NCBI RefSeq assembly: GCF_900177425.1
Contig: NZ_LT840184.1
Location: 140,308 to 204,307 of the forward strand
DNA: 64,000 bases
DNA from: Paenibacillus uliginis N3/975
Lineage (GTDB): Bacteria; Bacillota; Bacilli; Paenibacillales; Paenibacillaceae
Direction of reading: 5' to 3'
Made by a program: the position numbers and the translations under genes. This document shows, one piece after another, positions 50,505 through 58,937 of this stretch (its first letter is position 1; each line of letters starts with the position of its first letter). Below the pieces are notes generated by a model. The model worked only from the letters and a program-made list of their open reading frames with translations, ran no database searches and was not told where the DNA came from.

Positions 50505-52799
50505 TTATCCGGTGTACTCCTCATCCTCATCATCAGGGGGAACGGAGGCTCCGTTTTGGCTATGCATTTTACGGTACTGGCCAGGGGTGCAGCCCATTTC
50601 TTTTTTGAATTTGCGGATGAAGTTTGGTGTGTCCAGGTAACCGACGCGTGTAATGATGTCTTTTAAAGGATCGGCTGTATGCAGGAGCTGCCGGATCACT
50701 TCATCCATCCGTTTTTGCCATATATATTGGGAGAAGTTAATGCCCATCTTCTCTTTGAAAGAGCGGCTGAAATAAGAAGAGGAGATGGAGTACTTGGATG
50801 AGATGGTTCCCAAACTTAGGTCGTAATCTGTGAAATTTTCGTCGATAAAGGATGTAATCTGTTCAATCAAGCTGCTTTCTTCTGTCTCGCTCTTGGCCTC
50901 GACCTGGGCGCAAATGTCTGCAGCAAGGCCTCCAAGCTTCTTCTCCAAATCCTCCAAAGAATCAAAGTTGGTGACTCGCGGAATCTCATTGACGACATGG
51001 TGAATGCCGAGCTCCGAAGCGGTTTTCAGCATCGTGTTAAGAATATCGAAGCAAATGCAGCGCAGAAGCGGCACCGCAGGCTTTTCCGCTTTCAGGTTGT
51101 TGAGCGCGGTGGACACCATCTGGACGGCCACATCATAGCTGCCCTGTTTCAGGCTCTGAACGAGCTTCAGCAGCACGTCCTTCGGTACCCAGAAGGAACA
51201 ATCCTGGGTGCCAGAGAGTTTGTTGAAGAAAGTAGTACTGCCCTCACCATTGAGCATGGATGCTTCAAAAGCGGTCGATGCTTCGATGTAGGATTGATTC
51301 AGCTGTTCTGAATGGCTGTAGCGTGTACCTGCTCCAATGGCAGGAGATAGACCTGTTTGTTCTGTTACCATCTTACGCAGAGCTTCGACAATGGATTCCA
51401 TCAGGGCTTGCAGACGGGCATCATGTCCGGTTTCGGTGTCAAATCCGACAATGAGGGCCAGCCGGTTGGGCTGAGGAAGCTCGACACCATACATGTGTGC
51501 GGAAAGCTCCGGCAGCTCCACTTCGTTCATCAGTTGCATGATAGATCTCCGGTCTGGATTGTCCTCTATAGGAAAAGCGTGAGCTTCCCAGCCCATGCAG
51601 ACGACAAAATAATGGGAGCGGTTGAAGCGGATGCCAAGAGTTTCTTTGAATTCGGTAGTGAATTCCTCCGTATGGCCATGCTTCAGCAATAGCTGCAGGA
51701 TATGATTGCGGGCGTAGGGCTCCTGAAGATCAACGCGCTGGCTGTAGTCATGCAGTGTTTTTTTGATCCATTCCAGCTCGTTGCTGGATGTGGGCGTATC
51801 GGTGACGGTTTTTAGCCGCACAAACTCCATCAAGTCGGAAATAGGATGGTACTGCTTCCGCGCCAAAATGATGGCAAGAATGGTACCCATCACGACCACA
51901 AGGGAAAAAACAAGAACAATAATGGTCTGGATATGAACAATGCGGCTAAAAAACTGGCTGCTCGGCATGGCTGTCACATAAGTCCAGCCAGCGTCTGACT
52001 TGACGGATACGACCGAATGCGGCTCATTGTTCAAGGAGAGACTGTGCGTTCCTGGTTCGAGCCTGAACAAGGCGTTGACGTCCGTCGCGGTAATCGTTTC
52101 ACCCTGGTGATTGGCGGCAAGCACTTGCCCGTTATTGTCAAAAATATAAGTCATACCATGGTAGTCACTAAGAATAGATTCGATTAAATCGGTCAGATTT
52201 GATTCGTTAATCAGAAACATGACCGTTCCGTGTGGAGTTGGATTGTTTGGCGTGATCGGTACAAGGTAGGCTAGCATGGATTGCTGTCCCCGAACTCCTT
52301 GATCGACTTTTTCTGCTGGACGCATCATTGGAAAACGCACCGTATTCAAATCATGGATCAGGTCTGTTTTGTTCCAGTTATGAAATGTGTAGCGCCCGTT
52401 GAAGACATCTAGGTTCTCCAGGCCCTGAGCGGAATAAATTTTCTCGTCACCACGGAAGAACAGAAAAAGCTCATTAATGATGGAACTTGTCGCCTTGTAT
52501 TTGGCCAGAGCTCCAATTGCTTCCCGGCTGTAGTAAGGGTGGTGAACCCAATACGACGTAAGCTGCTCATCGTAAGAGATGCGTGATGCCATATCCTGCA
52601 GTTCCTTCATGCGTTCATCGATAACGGTCTTGGCCTGTGTCATCTGATTGACGTTTGTCTGCTCGATTTCAGAGCGGAGAGTTTGTACGGCGCTCTGATA
52701 GATAAAGAGAGTCAGAATAATGAGCGGAATAAGGAAAATAGCGATATAGGAAAACGTATATTTAAGCAATAGCTTGGACTTGAAATGATTCCATTTCAT
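50505..52799 (-). CDS. Membrane-anchored AraC-family sensor-regulator, glycan locus
   Basis: A 764-residue protein: TM1 (FSYIAIFLIPLIILTLFIY, about residues 16-34), an extracellular Cache-type sensor of about 250 residues, TM2 (IIVLVFSLVVVMGTILAIILA, about 292-313), a cytoplasmic region and two AraC helix-turn-helix units near the C-terminus (SLGTISSKYSISSSYFSRSFKEKMG; DIITRVGYLDTPNFIRKFKKEMGCTPGQYRK). TAGGAGG precedes the ATG. It is convergent to the importer/glycosidase genes and probably activates them on sensing an external glycan. A cre-like site upstream suggests glucose repression. Confidence 0.88.
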   Translation of the reverse strand: MKWNHFKSKLLLKYTFSYIAIFLIPLIILTLFIYQSAVQTLRSEIEQTNVNQMTQAKTVIDERMKELQDMASRISYDEQLTSYWVHHPYYSREAIGALAKYKATSSIINELFLFFRGDEKIYSAQGLENLDVFNGRYTFHNWNKTDLIHDLNTVRFPMMRPAEKVDQGVRGQQSMLAYLVPITPNNPTPHGTVMFLINESNLTDLIESILSDYHGMTYIFDNNGQVLAANHQGETITATDVNALFRLEPGTHSLSLNNEPHSVVSVKSDAGWTYVTAMPSSQFFSRIVHIQTIIVLVFSLVVVMGTILAIILARKQYHPISDLMEFVRLKTVTDTPTSSNELEWIKKTLHDYSQRVDLQEPYARNHILQLLLKHGHTEEFTTEFKETLGIRFNRSHYFVVCMGWEAHAFPIEDNPDRRSIMQLMNEVELPELSAHMYGVELPQPNRLALIVGFDTETGHDARLQALMESIVEALRKMVTEQTGLSPAIGAGTRYSHSEQLNQSYIEASTAFEASMLNGEGSTTFFNKLSGTQDCSFWVPKDVLLKLVQSLKQGSYDVAVQMVSTALNNLKAEKPAVPLLRCICFDILNTMLKTASELGIHHVVNEIPRVTNFDSLEDLEKKLGGLAADICAQVEAKSETEESSLIEQITSFIDENFTDYDLSLGTISSKYSISSSYFSRSFKEKMGINFSQYIWQKRMDEVIRQLLHTADPLKDIITRVGYLDTPNFIRKFKKEMGCTPGQYRKMHSQNGASVPPDDEDEEYTG

Positions 52800-52853
52800 G
52801 AAGAAACCTCCTAGGCCGCATCTCTAAAGGGATAGCTGCTAATAAAATTGTAA

Positions 52854-52867
52854 GGTAAACGTTTTCA
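52854..52867 (-). promoter_or_regulatory. cre-like site upstream of the AraC sensor
   Basis: Minus-strand TGAAAACGTTTACC matches the CcpA consensus TGWAARCGYTWNCW except at the last base, 55 bases before the start codon. With the 39024 site, both ends of the locus would be under catabolite control. Confidence 0.5.
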
Positions 52868-53271
52868 TAAATCAATGCATATAAAGGGGGCTTTTTCCTG
52901 AATCAGGTAAAAAACAAGAAAAACAAAGAAAAATCAAGTGTGAACGGGCGATTTGAGCCTGAATCCCTAAAAGGAGTGCCCGAATCAGTTATGGTATATC
53001 TGATTCAATGTGCCTACCCAACATGTTGGGCAATAGGGAAATAGTATACTATCATTGCCAACCCCGTCCCTGTTGGCTACAATGCTTTAAGCAGTATACA
53101 TATGATGAGCGTTTAACCGCTCTTGTACAGACTTGGGGTGAGCAATCTGAAATCGTACGTAAAACAACAAGCTCCATTATCATTTATTGCTATATTTCTC
53201 CTCCCAGTCGATGACATTATAATGCTTGGTAGAAATTAAATCGCATGCTTCTAAGCCATATGTATAAACCG

Positions 53272-53301
53272 AAGAAACCGCTCCGAAAGGGGCGGTTTCT
53301 T
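53272..53301 (-). terminator. Terminator of the lipoyl/octanoyl transferase gene
   Basis: AAGAAACCGCTCC pairs with GGGGCGGTTTCTT (one G-U) around GAAA, immediately downstream of the lipL-like stop on the minus strand. Confidence 0.75.
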
Positions 53302-53306
53302 GTGCT

Positions 53307-54167
53307 TTATTTCCGGATATAACGCTGTCGTAGGGAGCGGGCCATCTCGCGGACATCATCCGGGGTAGGAAGATCCAGCTTGGAGGCGGCGGATGCGATA
53401 TCTGCTGGGTCCATGGCTGCCTGCCATTGACGGATGACCTTCTTGACCGATTCAGTAAACATCGCGGCTGCATGAGGTCCTAATTCCGCCAACTCCTGAA
53501 GGCTCGCGGTCGACTCCGGCTGAACCAGCGGATAGTGGGCTGGATCGGCGTCAGCGGCGGCCCCGTCATAGAAGGAACGGACAAGACCCGCCCGTTCTGC
53601 ACCGGAGCCTTCGGCGATAATGAACGCCTGGATAATGAAGGACTTGTTCTGTCTGCGCTGGGCAATGCCGCAAAATTTGCGTCCACCAATGCTTAAGTCA
53701 TATGCGCCTGGACAGAACGCTCCGGCAATCTCTCCAGTATCCACCGTATACCCGGTATCCCGTAATGCTTCGCGGATCAAATGCACCATTATTTCGAAAT
53801 CTTGATGAAAGTCCTGATTGTGGTGACGGTTCTCCCCGAGTGGCAGAATAAGAGACAAATTTACAACGCCTGGATCCAGAGGCACGGCAGCACCACCTGA
53901 GTGGCGGATCGCTGTGTCGTAACCAAGATCGCGGAGCTTCTGCTCGGACTCGGCTGCCTTGGGCAGTCGGCTGTCTCTCACGCCCATAACGAATGCACGT
54001 GGATGACGCCATAGATGACAGATTGCGGGGCCGCCACGGCCAGTCTGTCGGCACAACAGCTCGTCCAGCGCGAAGGAGTAGAGCACGTCTGGTTCGGTTA
54101 GGTCCTGGCTGCGGTCCAGCAGCAGAATGGGACCTGTCTCAATAGGCAGGCATGAAGTTGTAGTCAT
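53307..54167 (-). CDS. lipL: LipL-like octanoyl/lipoyl amidotransferase
   Basis: A 286-residue member of the biotin/lipoate protein ligase fold that moves octanoyl or lipoyl groups from GcvH to other lipoyl domains. Key features are DELLCRQTGRGGPAICHLWRHPRAFVMGVRDSRLP at the N-terminus, the glycine-rich RHSGGAAVPLDPGVVNLSL block and GAFCPGAYDLSIGGRKFCGIAQRR containing the catalytic Cys. ATG 54167 is preferred with AAGGAGG upstream. LipM or a lipoate ligase could look similar; the FCPG-YDLSI wording favours LipL. It is divergent from a sulfur-compound importer, perhaps coincidentally. Confidence 0.82.
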   Translation of the reverse strand: MTTTSCLPIETGPILLLDRSQDLTEPDVLYSFALDELLCRQTGRGGPAICHLWRHPRAFVMGVRDSRLPKAAESEQKLRDLGYDTAIRHSGGAAVPLDPGVVNLSLILPLGENRHHNQDFHQDFEIMVHLIREALRDTGYTVDTGEIAGAFCPGAYDLSIGGRKFCGIAQRRQNKSFIIQAFIIAEGSGAERAGLVRSFYDGAAADADPAHYPLVQPESTASLQELAELGPHAAAMFTESVKKVIRQWQAAMDPADIASAASKLDLPTPDDVREMARSLRQRYIRK

Positions 54168-54344
54168 GACAGAGGGGCCTCCTTCAATATAAAGAACCGT
54201 CAAGTTGGTTCAGTGATTTCCACATATACTCCGTACCGGCTCCTACACTTGTGCTACAGGATCGGCATTTTAAATCGAATATGTACAGAATACCATAACG
54301 TGAGATTGAAACAGTTTTTTTCCTTTAATTTCCGGTAAAATCAA

Positions 54345-54373
54345 TTGACATCCCGAGGTATTCTTTTTATAAT
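54345..54373 (+). promoter_or_regulatory. Sigma-A promoter of the sulfonate-type importer
   Basis: Consensus TTGACA (54345-54350), 17 bases, consensus TATAAT (54368-54373), 43 bases before the binding-protein start. Such a perfect promoter usually implies a repressor; no operator was identified. Confidence 0.85.
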
Positions 54374-54415
54374 CCTAGTAAGTTTATCGGCTTTATATAT
54401 AAAGGGGGATTTACC

Positions 54416-55468
54416 ATGGCAAAAAGTGCCCGACGTATTAAAGGGCTGATGATAGGGCTGCTGTTGATCGCTATGCTGGCGGTTACAGCCTGCGGCAGTG
54501 ACGCCAAGCAGGGAAACAGCAGTGAATCGGCCGGAGGAAACGGTGAAGCCAAGAAAGATTTTGTAGTCGGATACTTGAATGTCATGGACGATGCGCAGGC
54601 TATGCTCGCTTATGAGGCGAAGCTGTATGAGAAGCATGGATTGAACGTGAAGATGCAGCAGTTCAAGAGTGGTACGGACCTTATTAAAGCGATGGTCGGC
54701 AAGCAGGTGGATGCAGGGGTGCTCGGGTTTACGAATGCTGTTTCATGGGCCTCTAAGGGTGCTGGGTTAAAAGTTGTCGGTGGAGCACAGCTCGGATTTC
54801 ACAGTGTGCTCGTAAAAGACGACAGCAGTATCGTGAGTGTGGCAGATTTGAAAGGCAAGAAGCTTGCCTCCCAAGGCCAGGGAAGCACGGCGGATATCGT
54901 TCTGAACGGTGTCGTACTGAAAGAAGCGGGACTGACCAGCAAAGATGTGCAGATGGTATACGTTGACCCGGGCCAGGCTATTCAGTCGCTCGCTTCCGGC
55001 GCGGTGGATGCAGCATTCGTGTTTGAACCGTACGACAGTATCGCTACCCACACGTTAGCCGCGAAGCAAATATATGAGATCGGCAAAGTATGGCCGTTCC
55101 CTTGCATGGTCGTCATTACGACCGATGAGAATTTGGAGAATAATCGTGAAGCGGTAAATCAGCTGCTAGATGCTCAGAAAGAAGCAATCGAAATGCTTCA
55201 GCAGGATCCGAAGAAATCGGCCGGCCTCATCATGAAGCATTTTGTGGACTCGGATACGATGGAATCCCATCATGGCGGCACTGTCGAATCGGTCGACGTC
55301 ATCAAGCAGGCGATCGAAACCCAAGTGTTTAACTGGGATATCACGTCGGACCAGATAACCCGCATGCAGGAAATATCCGACATGATGAAAGAGCAGGGTG
55401 TTCTGGAAAAAGAAGTGAAGGTGGCAGATATTATCGATTTAAGCTGGCAGGATCAGCAGAAGAAGTAA
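54416..55468 (+). CDS. NitT/TauT-type ABC importer binding lipoprotein (sulfonate-like)
   Basis: A 350-residue binding protein with a lipoprotein signal (AVTACG), a Ser/Gly/Asn linker, and the NMT1/SsuA-type fold: VVGYLNVMDDAQAMLAYEAKLYEKHGLNV, KSGTDLIKAMVGKQVDAGVLGFTNA, LKGKKLASQGQGSTADIVLNGVL-like text and VFEPYDSIATH. Ligands in this family include sulfonates, nitrate and thiamine precursors. The downstream cysteine synthase favours an organic sulfur source. AAAGGGGG precedes the ATG. Confidence 0.88.
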   Translation: MAKSARRIKGLMIGLLLIAMLAVTACGSDAKQGNSSESAGGNGEAKKDFVVGYLNVMDDAQAMLAYEAKLYEKHGLNVKMQQFKSGTDLIKAMVGKQVDAGVLGFTNAVSWASKGAGLKVVGGAQLGFHSVLVKDDSSIVSVADLKGKKLASQGQGSTADIVLNGVVLKEAGLTSKDVQMVYVDPGQAIQSLASGAVDAAFVFEPYDSIATHTLAAKQIYEIGKVWPFPCMVVITTDENLENNREAVNQLLDAQKEAIEMLQQDPKKSAGLIMKHFVDSDTMESHHGGTVESVDVIKQAIETQVFNWDITSDQITRMQEISDMMKEQGVLEKEVKVADIIDLSWQDQQKK

Positions 55469-55587
55469 CGAGTAACAGTAGAAGTCGGATATTTGACTTG
55501 TCAAAAGATACGCCCTATCCGAAGCGATTCATCTCATGATTAAAGTTACAAGTTTTCTCGGCTAATTCATAAAAAGGAGAGTTTCTG

Positions 55588-56406
55588 GTGAATCCATCCT
55601 ACACGAAAATTCCGCGGACTAAACCGAAATCAGGCTCCTTCTGGCGAAAAGTGCTTCCCTATCTGCTTGCAGTAGGGAGCCTTCTTGCTATTTGGCAGAT
55701 TACGGCGTTGTTTCTGCCGTCCTATCTGCTGCCTGATGTGCCTGATGTGTTTGTTCGATTGTTCAGCAGCATTCAAGATCCTGAATTCCGAGGCCACATC
55801 GGGGACAGCCTAATTCGGCTGTTGTGGGGATATCCGCTTGCGTGCGTGTTCGGTGCGTTGCTTGGCCTAATTGGCGGCATATCCAAAGGTTTCGCGGTAT
55901 ATCTACGGAGCCTGATATCTATTCTTCAGGCAATACCTCCGATTACATGGGTGCCATTTTTCGTTATATTACTAGGCTTTGGCAATAAAACCATCATTAC
56001 CGTCATCATCATCGCCAGCTTCTTCCCCATGGCGCTCTCCGTATTGAATGCAACGGAGGGCGTAAACCGGACGCATCTGGAGCTTGCACGGGTTATGGGC
56101 GCAAGCCGCCGTCAACTGCTGGCAAAGGTGTTCGCGCCTGAATCGCTCCCGGCTTTTGTTACCGGGGCGCAGGTCGCTTTCGGGAATGCCTGGCGTTCAT
56201 TGATCGCAGCAGAAATGGTCGGTGGTGCTATGGCGGGCCTAGGTTTCTACTCCCGCTGGCGCGGTGAGGTTGCCGACATGGAAGGTGTGCTGATGAGCAT
56301 CATTGTCATCGGAACGATTGCGGCGTTGCTCGATCTGGTGCTGCTTGAAGGATTAAAAAGAAAGCTGCTGCGTTACCGTTACGTCCAACCGGGAGGAGAT
56401 GAATAG
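55588..56406 (+). CDS. NitT/TauT-type ABC importer permease (sulfonate-like)
   Basis: A 272-residue permease with six helices and the SsuC/TauC signature: LLAIWQITALFLPSYLLPDVPDVF, SLIRLLWGYPLACVFGALLGLIGG, ISILQAIPPITWVPFFVILLGFGNKTI and EAA-type loop LELARVMGASRRQLLAKVFAPESLPAF. GTG start, with AAGGAG 9 bases upstream. It ends just before the ATPase start, with an AGGAGG shared as its ribosome site. Confidence 0.9.
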   Translation: MNPSYTKIPRTKPKSGSFWRKVLPYLLAVGSLLAIWQITALFLPSYLLPDVPDVFVRLFSSIQDPEFRGHIGDSLIRLLWGYPLACVFGALLGLIGGISKGFAVYLRSLISILQAIPPITWVPFFVILLGFGNKTIITVIIIASFFPMALSVLNATEGVNRTHLELARVMGASRRQLLAKVFAPESLPAFVTGAQVAFGNAWRSLIAAEMVGGAMAGLGFYSRWRGEVADMEGVLMSIIVIGTIAALLDLVLLEGLKRKLLRYRYVQPGGDE

Positions 56407-56407
56407 C

Positions 56408-57148
56408 ATGCAGACCATCCATGTAGATAACGTATCCAAATCCTTCGGGTCATTGAACGTGTTGGAGCAGGTGGATATCACCATCCGCCAAGGCGAATTT
56501 GCTGCCATTGTTGGCCCTTCAGGCTGCGGAAAAAGCACGGTGCTCCGCATGATCGCGGGTCTGGAACACCCGTCGGACGGAAAGGTTACAGCGAGTGAGC
56601 AGAGTATTGTTGAGCCGGACCCCAGCCGGATGCTGATCTTTCAGGAGCATGCCTTGTACCCTTGGCGAACAGTGGAATTTAACGTAGGTTTCGGTCTGGA
56701 GCTTGCAGGTATTTCCAAAAAGGAACGCAAATCCCGTGTTGACGCCATACTGGAGAAGGTGGGGCTTGGCGGATTTCAGAAATACTATCCGCACCAGTTG
56801 TCCGGCGGTATGCGACAGCGGGCATCTATCGCCCGAGCCTTGGTCACGAACCCGGAGGTACTGCTACTTGACGAGCCGTTTGGCGCATTGGACGCGATTA
56901 CCAAGATCTCGATGCAGAATGAGCTGCTTACTTTATGGGAAGGCACAGGCAAGACGGTGCTTCTGATCACACATGATATCGATGAAGCTATTTATTTGGC
57001 GGATACGATCTATGTGATGAGCCCTCGTCCGGGCCGGATCGTGGAGTCGATATCTACGGACATGCCGCGGCCGCGCAACCGTAACGGTGCGGAATTTGTA
57101 GCCCTGCGGGAACGGATTATGAAGCATCTGGATTTGAGCAATCATTGA
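56408..57148 (+). CDS. NitT/TauT-type ABC importer ATPase (sulfonate-like)
   Basis: A 246-residue ATPase with Walker A GPSGCGKST, Q-loop MLIFQEHALYPW, signature LSGGMRQRASIARAL, Walker B LLLDEPFGALD and the switch His LLITHDIDEAIYLAD, as in SsuB/TauB. ATG 56408 (MQTIHVDN) is preferred because GGAGGAG lies 9 bases upstream; the earlier ATG at 56399 abuts that site. It completes the transporter of the preceding two genes; the cysteine synthase gene follows after 51 bases. Confidence 0.93.
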   Translation: MQTIHVDNVSKSFGSLNVLEQVDITIRQGEFAAIVGPSGCGKSTVLRMIAGLEHPSDGKVTASEQSIVEPDPSRMLIFQEHALYPWRTVEFNVGFGLELAGISKKERKSRVDAILEKVGLGGFQKYYPHQLSGGMRQRASIARALVTNPEVLLLDEPFGALDAITKISMQNELLTLWEGTGKTVLLITHDIDEAIYLADTIYVMSPRPGRIVESISTDMPRPRNRNGAEFVALRERIMKHLDLSNH

Positions 57149-57199
57149 CTCTTGGAATATCCTATTAATCATTCTGCTATTACAAAGGAGAATACCACC

Positions 57200-58114
57200 A
57201 TGGGAATATACGATAATATTGTAGATTTGATCGGCGGAACACCGATGGTCCGGCTGCAGCGTATCGTGCCGGATGGGGCAGCCGATGTGTATGTGAAGCT
57301 GGAAATGTTCAATCCGTCCGGCAGTGTGAAGGACCGGGCAGCCTTTAATTTGATCGATACGGCCGAGAAACAGGGAGTGCTTACACCGGGAGGCACAATC
57401 ATTGAACCGACAAGTGGCAACACCGGCATCGGTCTGGCTATGATTGCAGCAGCCAAAGGCTACCGGGCCATTCTGATCATGCCGGACAACATGTCGAAGG
57501 AACGGATTAATATTCTGAAGGCTTACGGTGCGGAAGTGGTACTGACGCCGAGCAGTGAACGAATGCCCGGATCCATCGCCAAAGCCTTGGAACTGAAGGA
57601 GCAAATCCCGGGCAGTTTTATCCCACAGCAGTTCGAGAATCGGGCGAATCCGGACATACACCGTGTGACAACAGCGCCGGAAATATTGCAGCAGATGGAA
57701 GGCCAGCTGGATGCGTTTGTTGCTACAGCGGGAACGGGCGGGACGATTACAGGCACCGGCGAGGAGCTGCGGAAGCATCTGCCGGAGCTGCATATCGCGG
57801 TAGTAGAGCCGAAAGGATCACCTGTATTGTCTGGTGGACAGCCAGGACCCCATAAGCTGGTTGGCACAAGCCCCGGATTTGTGCCGGATATTTTGAATAC
57901 AGACGTCTACGACGAAATCATTCAGATTGCGGATGATGATGCGCTGCAGACGGTTCGTGATTTGGCCCGGAGGGAGGGTATTCTGGTCGGCCCATCGTCC
58001 GGTGCATCGGTCTTCGCTGCGATTAACGTAGCCAAGTCGCTGGGCGCTGGGAAACGGGTTGTGTGTATTGCGCCAGATACCGGAGAGAGATATTTGAGCA
58101 TGGATATTTTTTAA
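57200..58114 (+). CDS. cysK: Cysteine synthase / O-acetylserine sulfhydrylase
   Basis: A 304-residue PLP enzyme making cysteine from O-acetylserine and sulfide. The PLP lysine lies in NPSGSVKDRAA, the substrate loop PTSGNTGIGLAMI and the phosphate-binding GTGGTITGTGEEL follow, and GPSSGASVFAA near the end contacts PLP. ATG 57200 has AAGGAG 9 bases upstream; the earlier ATG at 57152 lacks one. It lies 51 bases downstream of the sulfonate-type importer, so released sulfur would be assimilated at once. CysM, cystathionine beta-synthase-like or MccA variants are alternatives. Confidence 0.92.
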   Translation: MGIYDNIVDLIGGTPMVRLQRIVPDGAADVYVKLEMFNPSGSVKDRAAFNLIDTAEKQGVLTPGGTIIEPTSGNTGIGLAMIAAAKGYRAILIMPDNMSKERINILKAYGAEVVLTPSSERMPGSIAKALELKEQIPGSFIPQQFENRANPDIHRVTTAPEILQQMEGQLDAFVATAGTGGTITGTGEELRKHLPELHIAVVEPKGSPVLSGGQPGPHKLVGTSPGFVPDILNTDVYDEIIQIADDDALQTVRDLARREGILVGPSSGASVFAAINVAKSLGAGKRVVCIAPDTGERYLSMDIF

Positions 58115-58253
58115 TAAGTGTTTAAGCTGTTCCATTCTTGTTATGGACACAACAAATTTGAAGTTTTCTGAAAATAAAAGTTGTGTCAAATTTGTGAATA
58201 TGGTTATATATACTATATATGCATTTATATTCCAAGTTATTCTTTGAACAAGA

Positions 58254-58853
58254 ATGGAGATGATGTGTTTGGGGAGGCAGGATTTAAGAGAAGGTCAGTA
58301 TGTGGTGGTACCTGAAAATCCAGTGTCGATGTTTCTGTTCGGTAGTATCCGCTCGGCGTGGATCTGGTTGATTTTGCGATTGTATTTGGGGTATACATGG
58401 CTTTCAGCAGGCAGTAAAAAAATGACCGCTGACGCTTGGACAGGAAGCGAAGCGGGAGCCGCAATCCAAGGCTTTGTTAAAGGAGCGCTTGCGAAAGCGG
58501 AAGGCGGTAAGGATGTCCCCAGCTGGTATGCATCATTCCTGGAAAATGTTGTGCTACCTAACGCCAAGCTCTTTTCGTATATGGTGGCGTTTGGAGAAGT
58601 ATTGATTGGCGTGGGACTTATCGTGGGTCTCCTGACAGGCATTGCCGCCTTCTTTGGCGGAACGATGAATGCAAGTTTCCTTTTTGCGGGCTCCGTGAGC
58701 ATAAATCCGCTGTTGTTCATCCTGGCGACTTGGCTTGTGCTGGCATGGAAAGTGGCAGGTTGGTACGGTCTGGACCGGTGGGCTCTGCCGTTATTGGGCA
58801 CCCCGTGGACCCGCCGGCGCAGCACGACGAAAGAGGATGAAGTTACTTCATAA
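58254..58853 (+). CDS. DoxX-family membrane protein
   Basis: About 199 residues with four hydrophobic helices and the DoxX pattern: WIWLILRLYLGYTWLSAGSKKM, then the loop up to LPNAKLFSYMVAFGEVLIGVGLIVGLLTGIAAFFGG and NASFLFAGSVSINPLLFILATWLVLAWKVAGWYGLDRW. A charged C-terminal tail (TRRRSTTKEDE) follows. The family is linked to thiosulfate/quinone metabolism in archaea but its role in Bacilli is unclear. The start at 58254 is uncertain: several ATG/TTG/GTG codons lie within 50 bases and none has an ideal site. Confidence 0.82.
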   Translation: MEMMCLGRQDLREGQYVVVPENPVSMFLFGSIRSAWIWLILRLYLGYTWLSAGSKKMTADAWTGSEAGAAIQGFVKGALAKAEGGKDVPSWYASFLENVVLPNAKLFSYMVAFGEVLIGVGLIVGLLTGIAAFFGGTMNASFLFAGSVSINPLLFILATWLVLAWKVAGWYGLDRWALPLLGTPWTRRRSTTKEDEVTS

Positions 58854-58873
58854 CGGAATAGCTTACGTCGAAG

Positions 58874-58927
58874 CACCCTTTAGGACAGGTTCAAGCCGCA
58901 TATGCGCTTCTGTCCAAGGGTGATTTT
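58874..58927 (+). terminator. Terminator after the DoxX gene
   Basis: CACCCTT...GGACAG pairs with CTGTCC-AAGGGTG (short internal mismatch), followed by ATTTTTG. Confidence 0.75.
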
Positions 58928-58937
58928 TGTCGTTAAG

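Larger units (their letters stand above)
52800..53306. other. 507-base non-coding region with clustered palindromes
   Basis: No gene is credible. Within 52983-53118 lie five short inverted repeats: GAATCAG...CTGATTC (52983-53006), CCCAACATGTTGGG (53017-53030), ATAGTATACTAT (53041-53052), GCCAAC...GTTGGC (53057-53077) and GAGCG...CGCTC (near 53110-53125). This could be a structured RNA, a regulatory region or remnant of a mobile element. Confidence 0.5.

Noticed and set aside
50327..50608. ORF across the tandem repeats (KLFEEKL-like repeats)
   Set aside because: It is only a translation of the hairpin repeat and terminator, and overlaps the regulator gene; the reading phase shifts between units.
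55469..55587. Possible S-box or other sulfur riboswitch between importer genes
   Set aside because: No conserved riboswitch core could be seen in the 119 bases.
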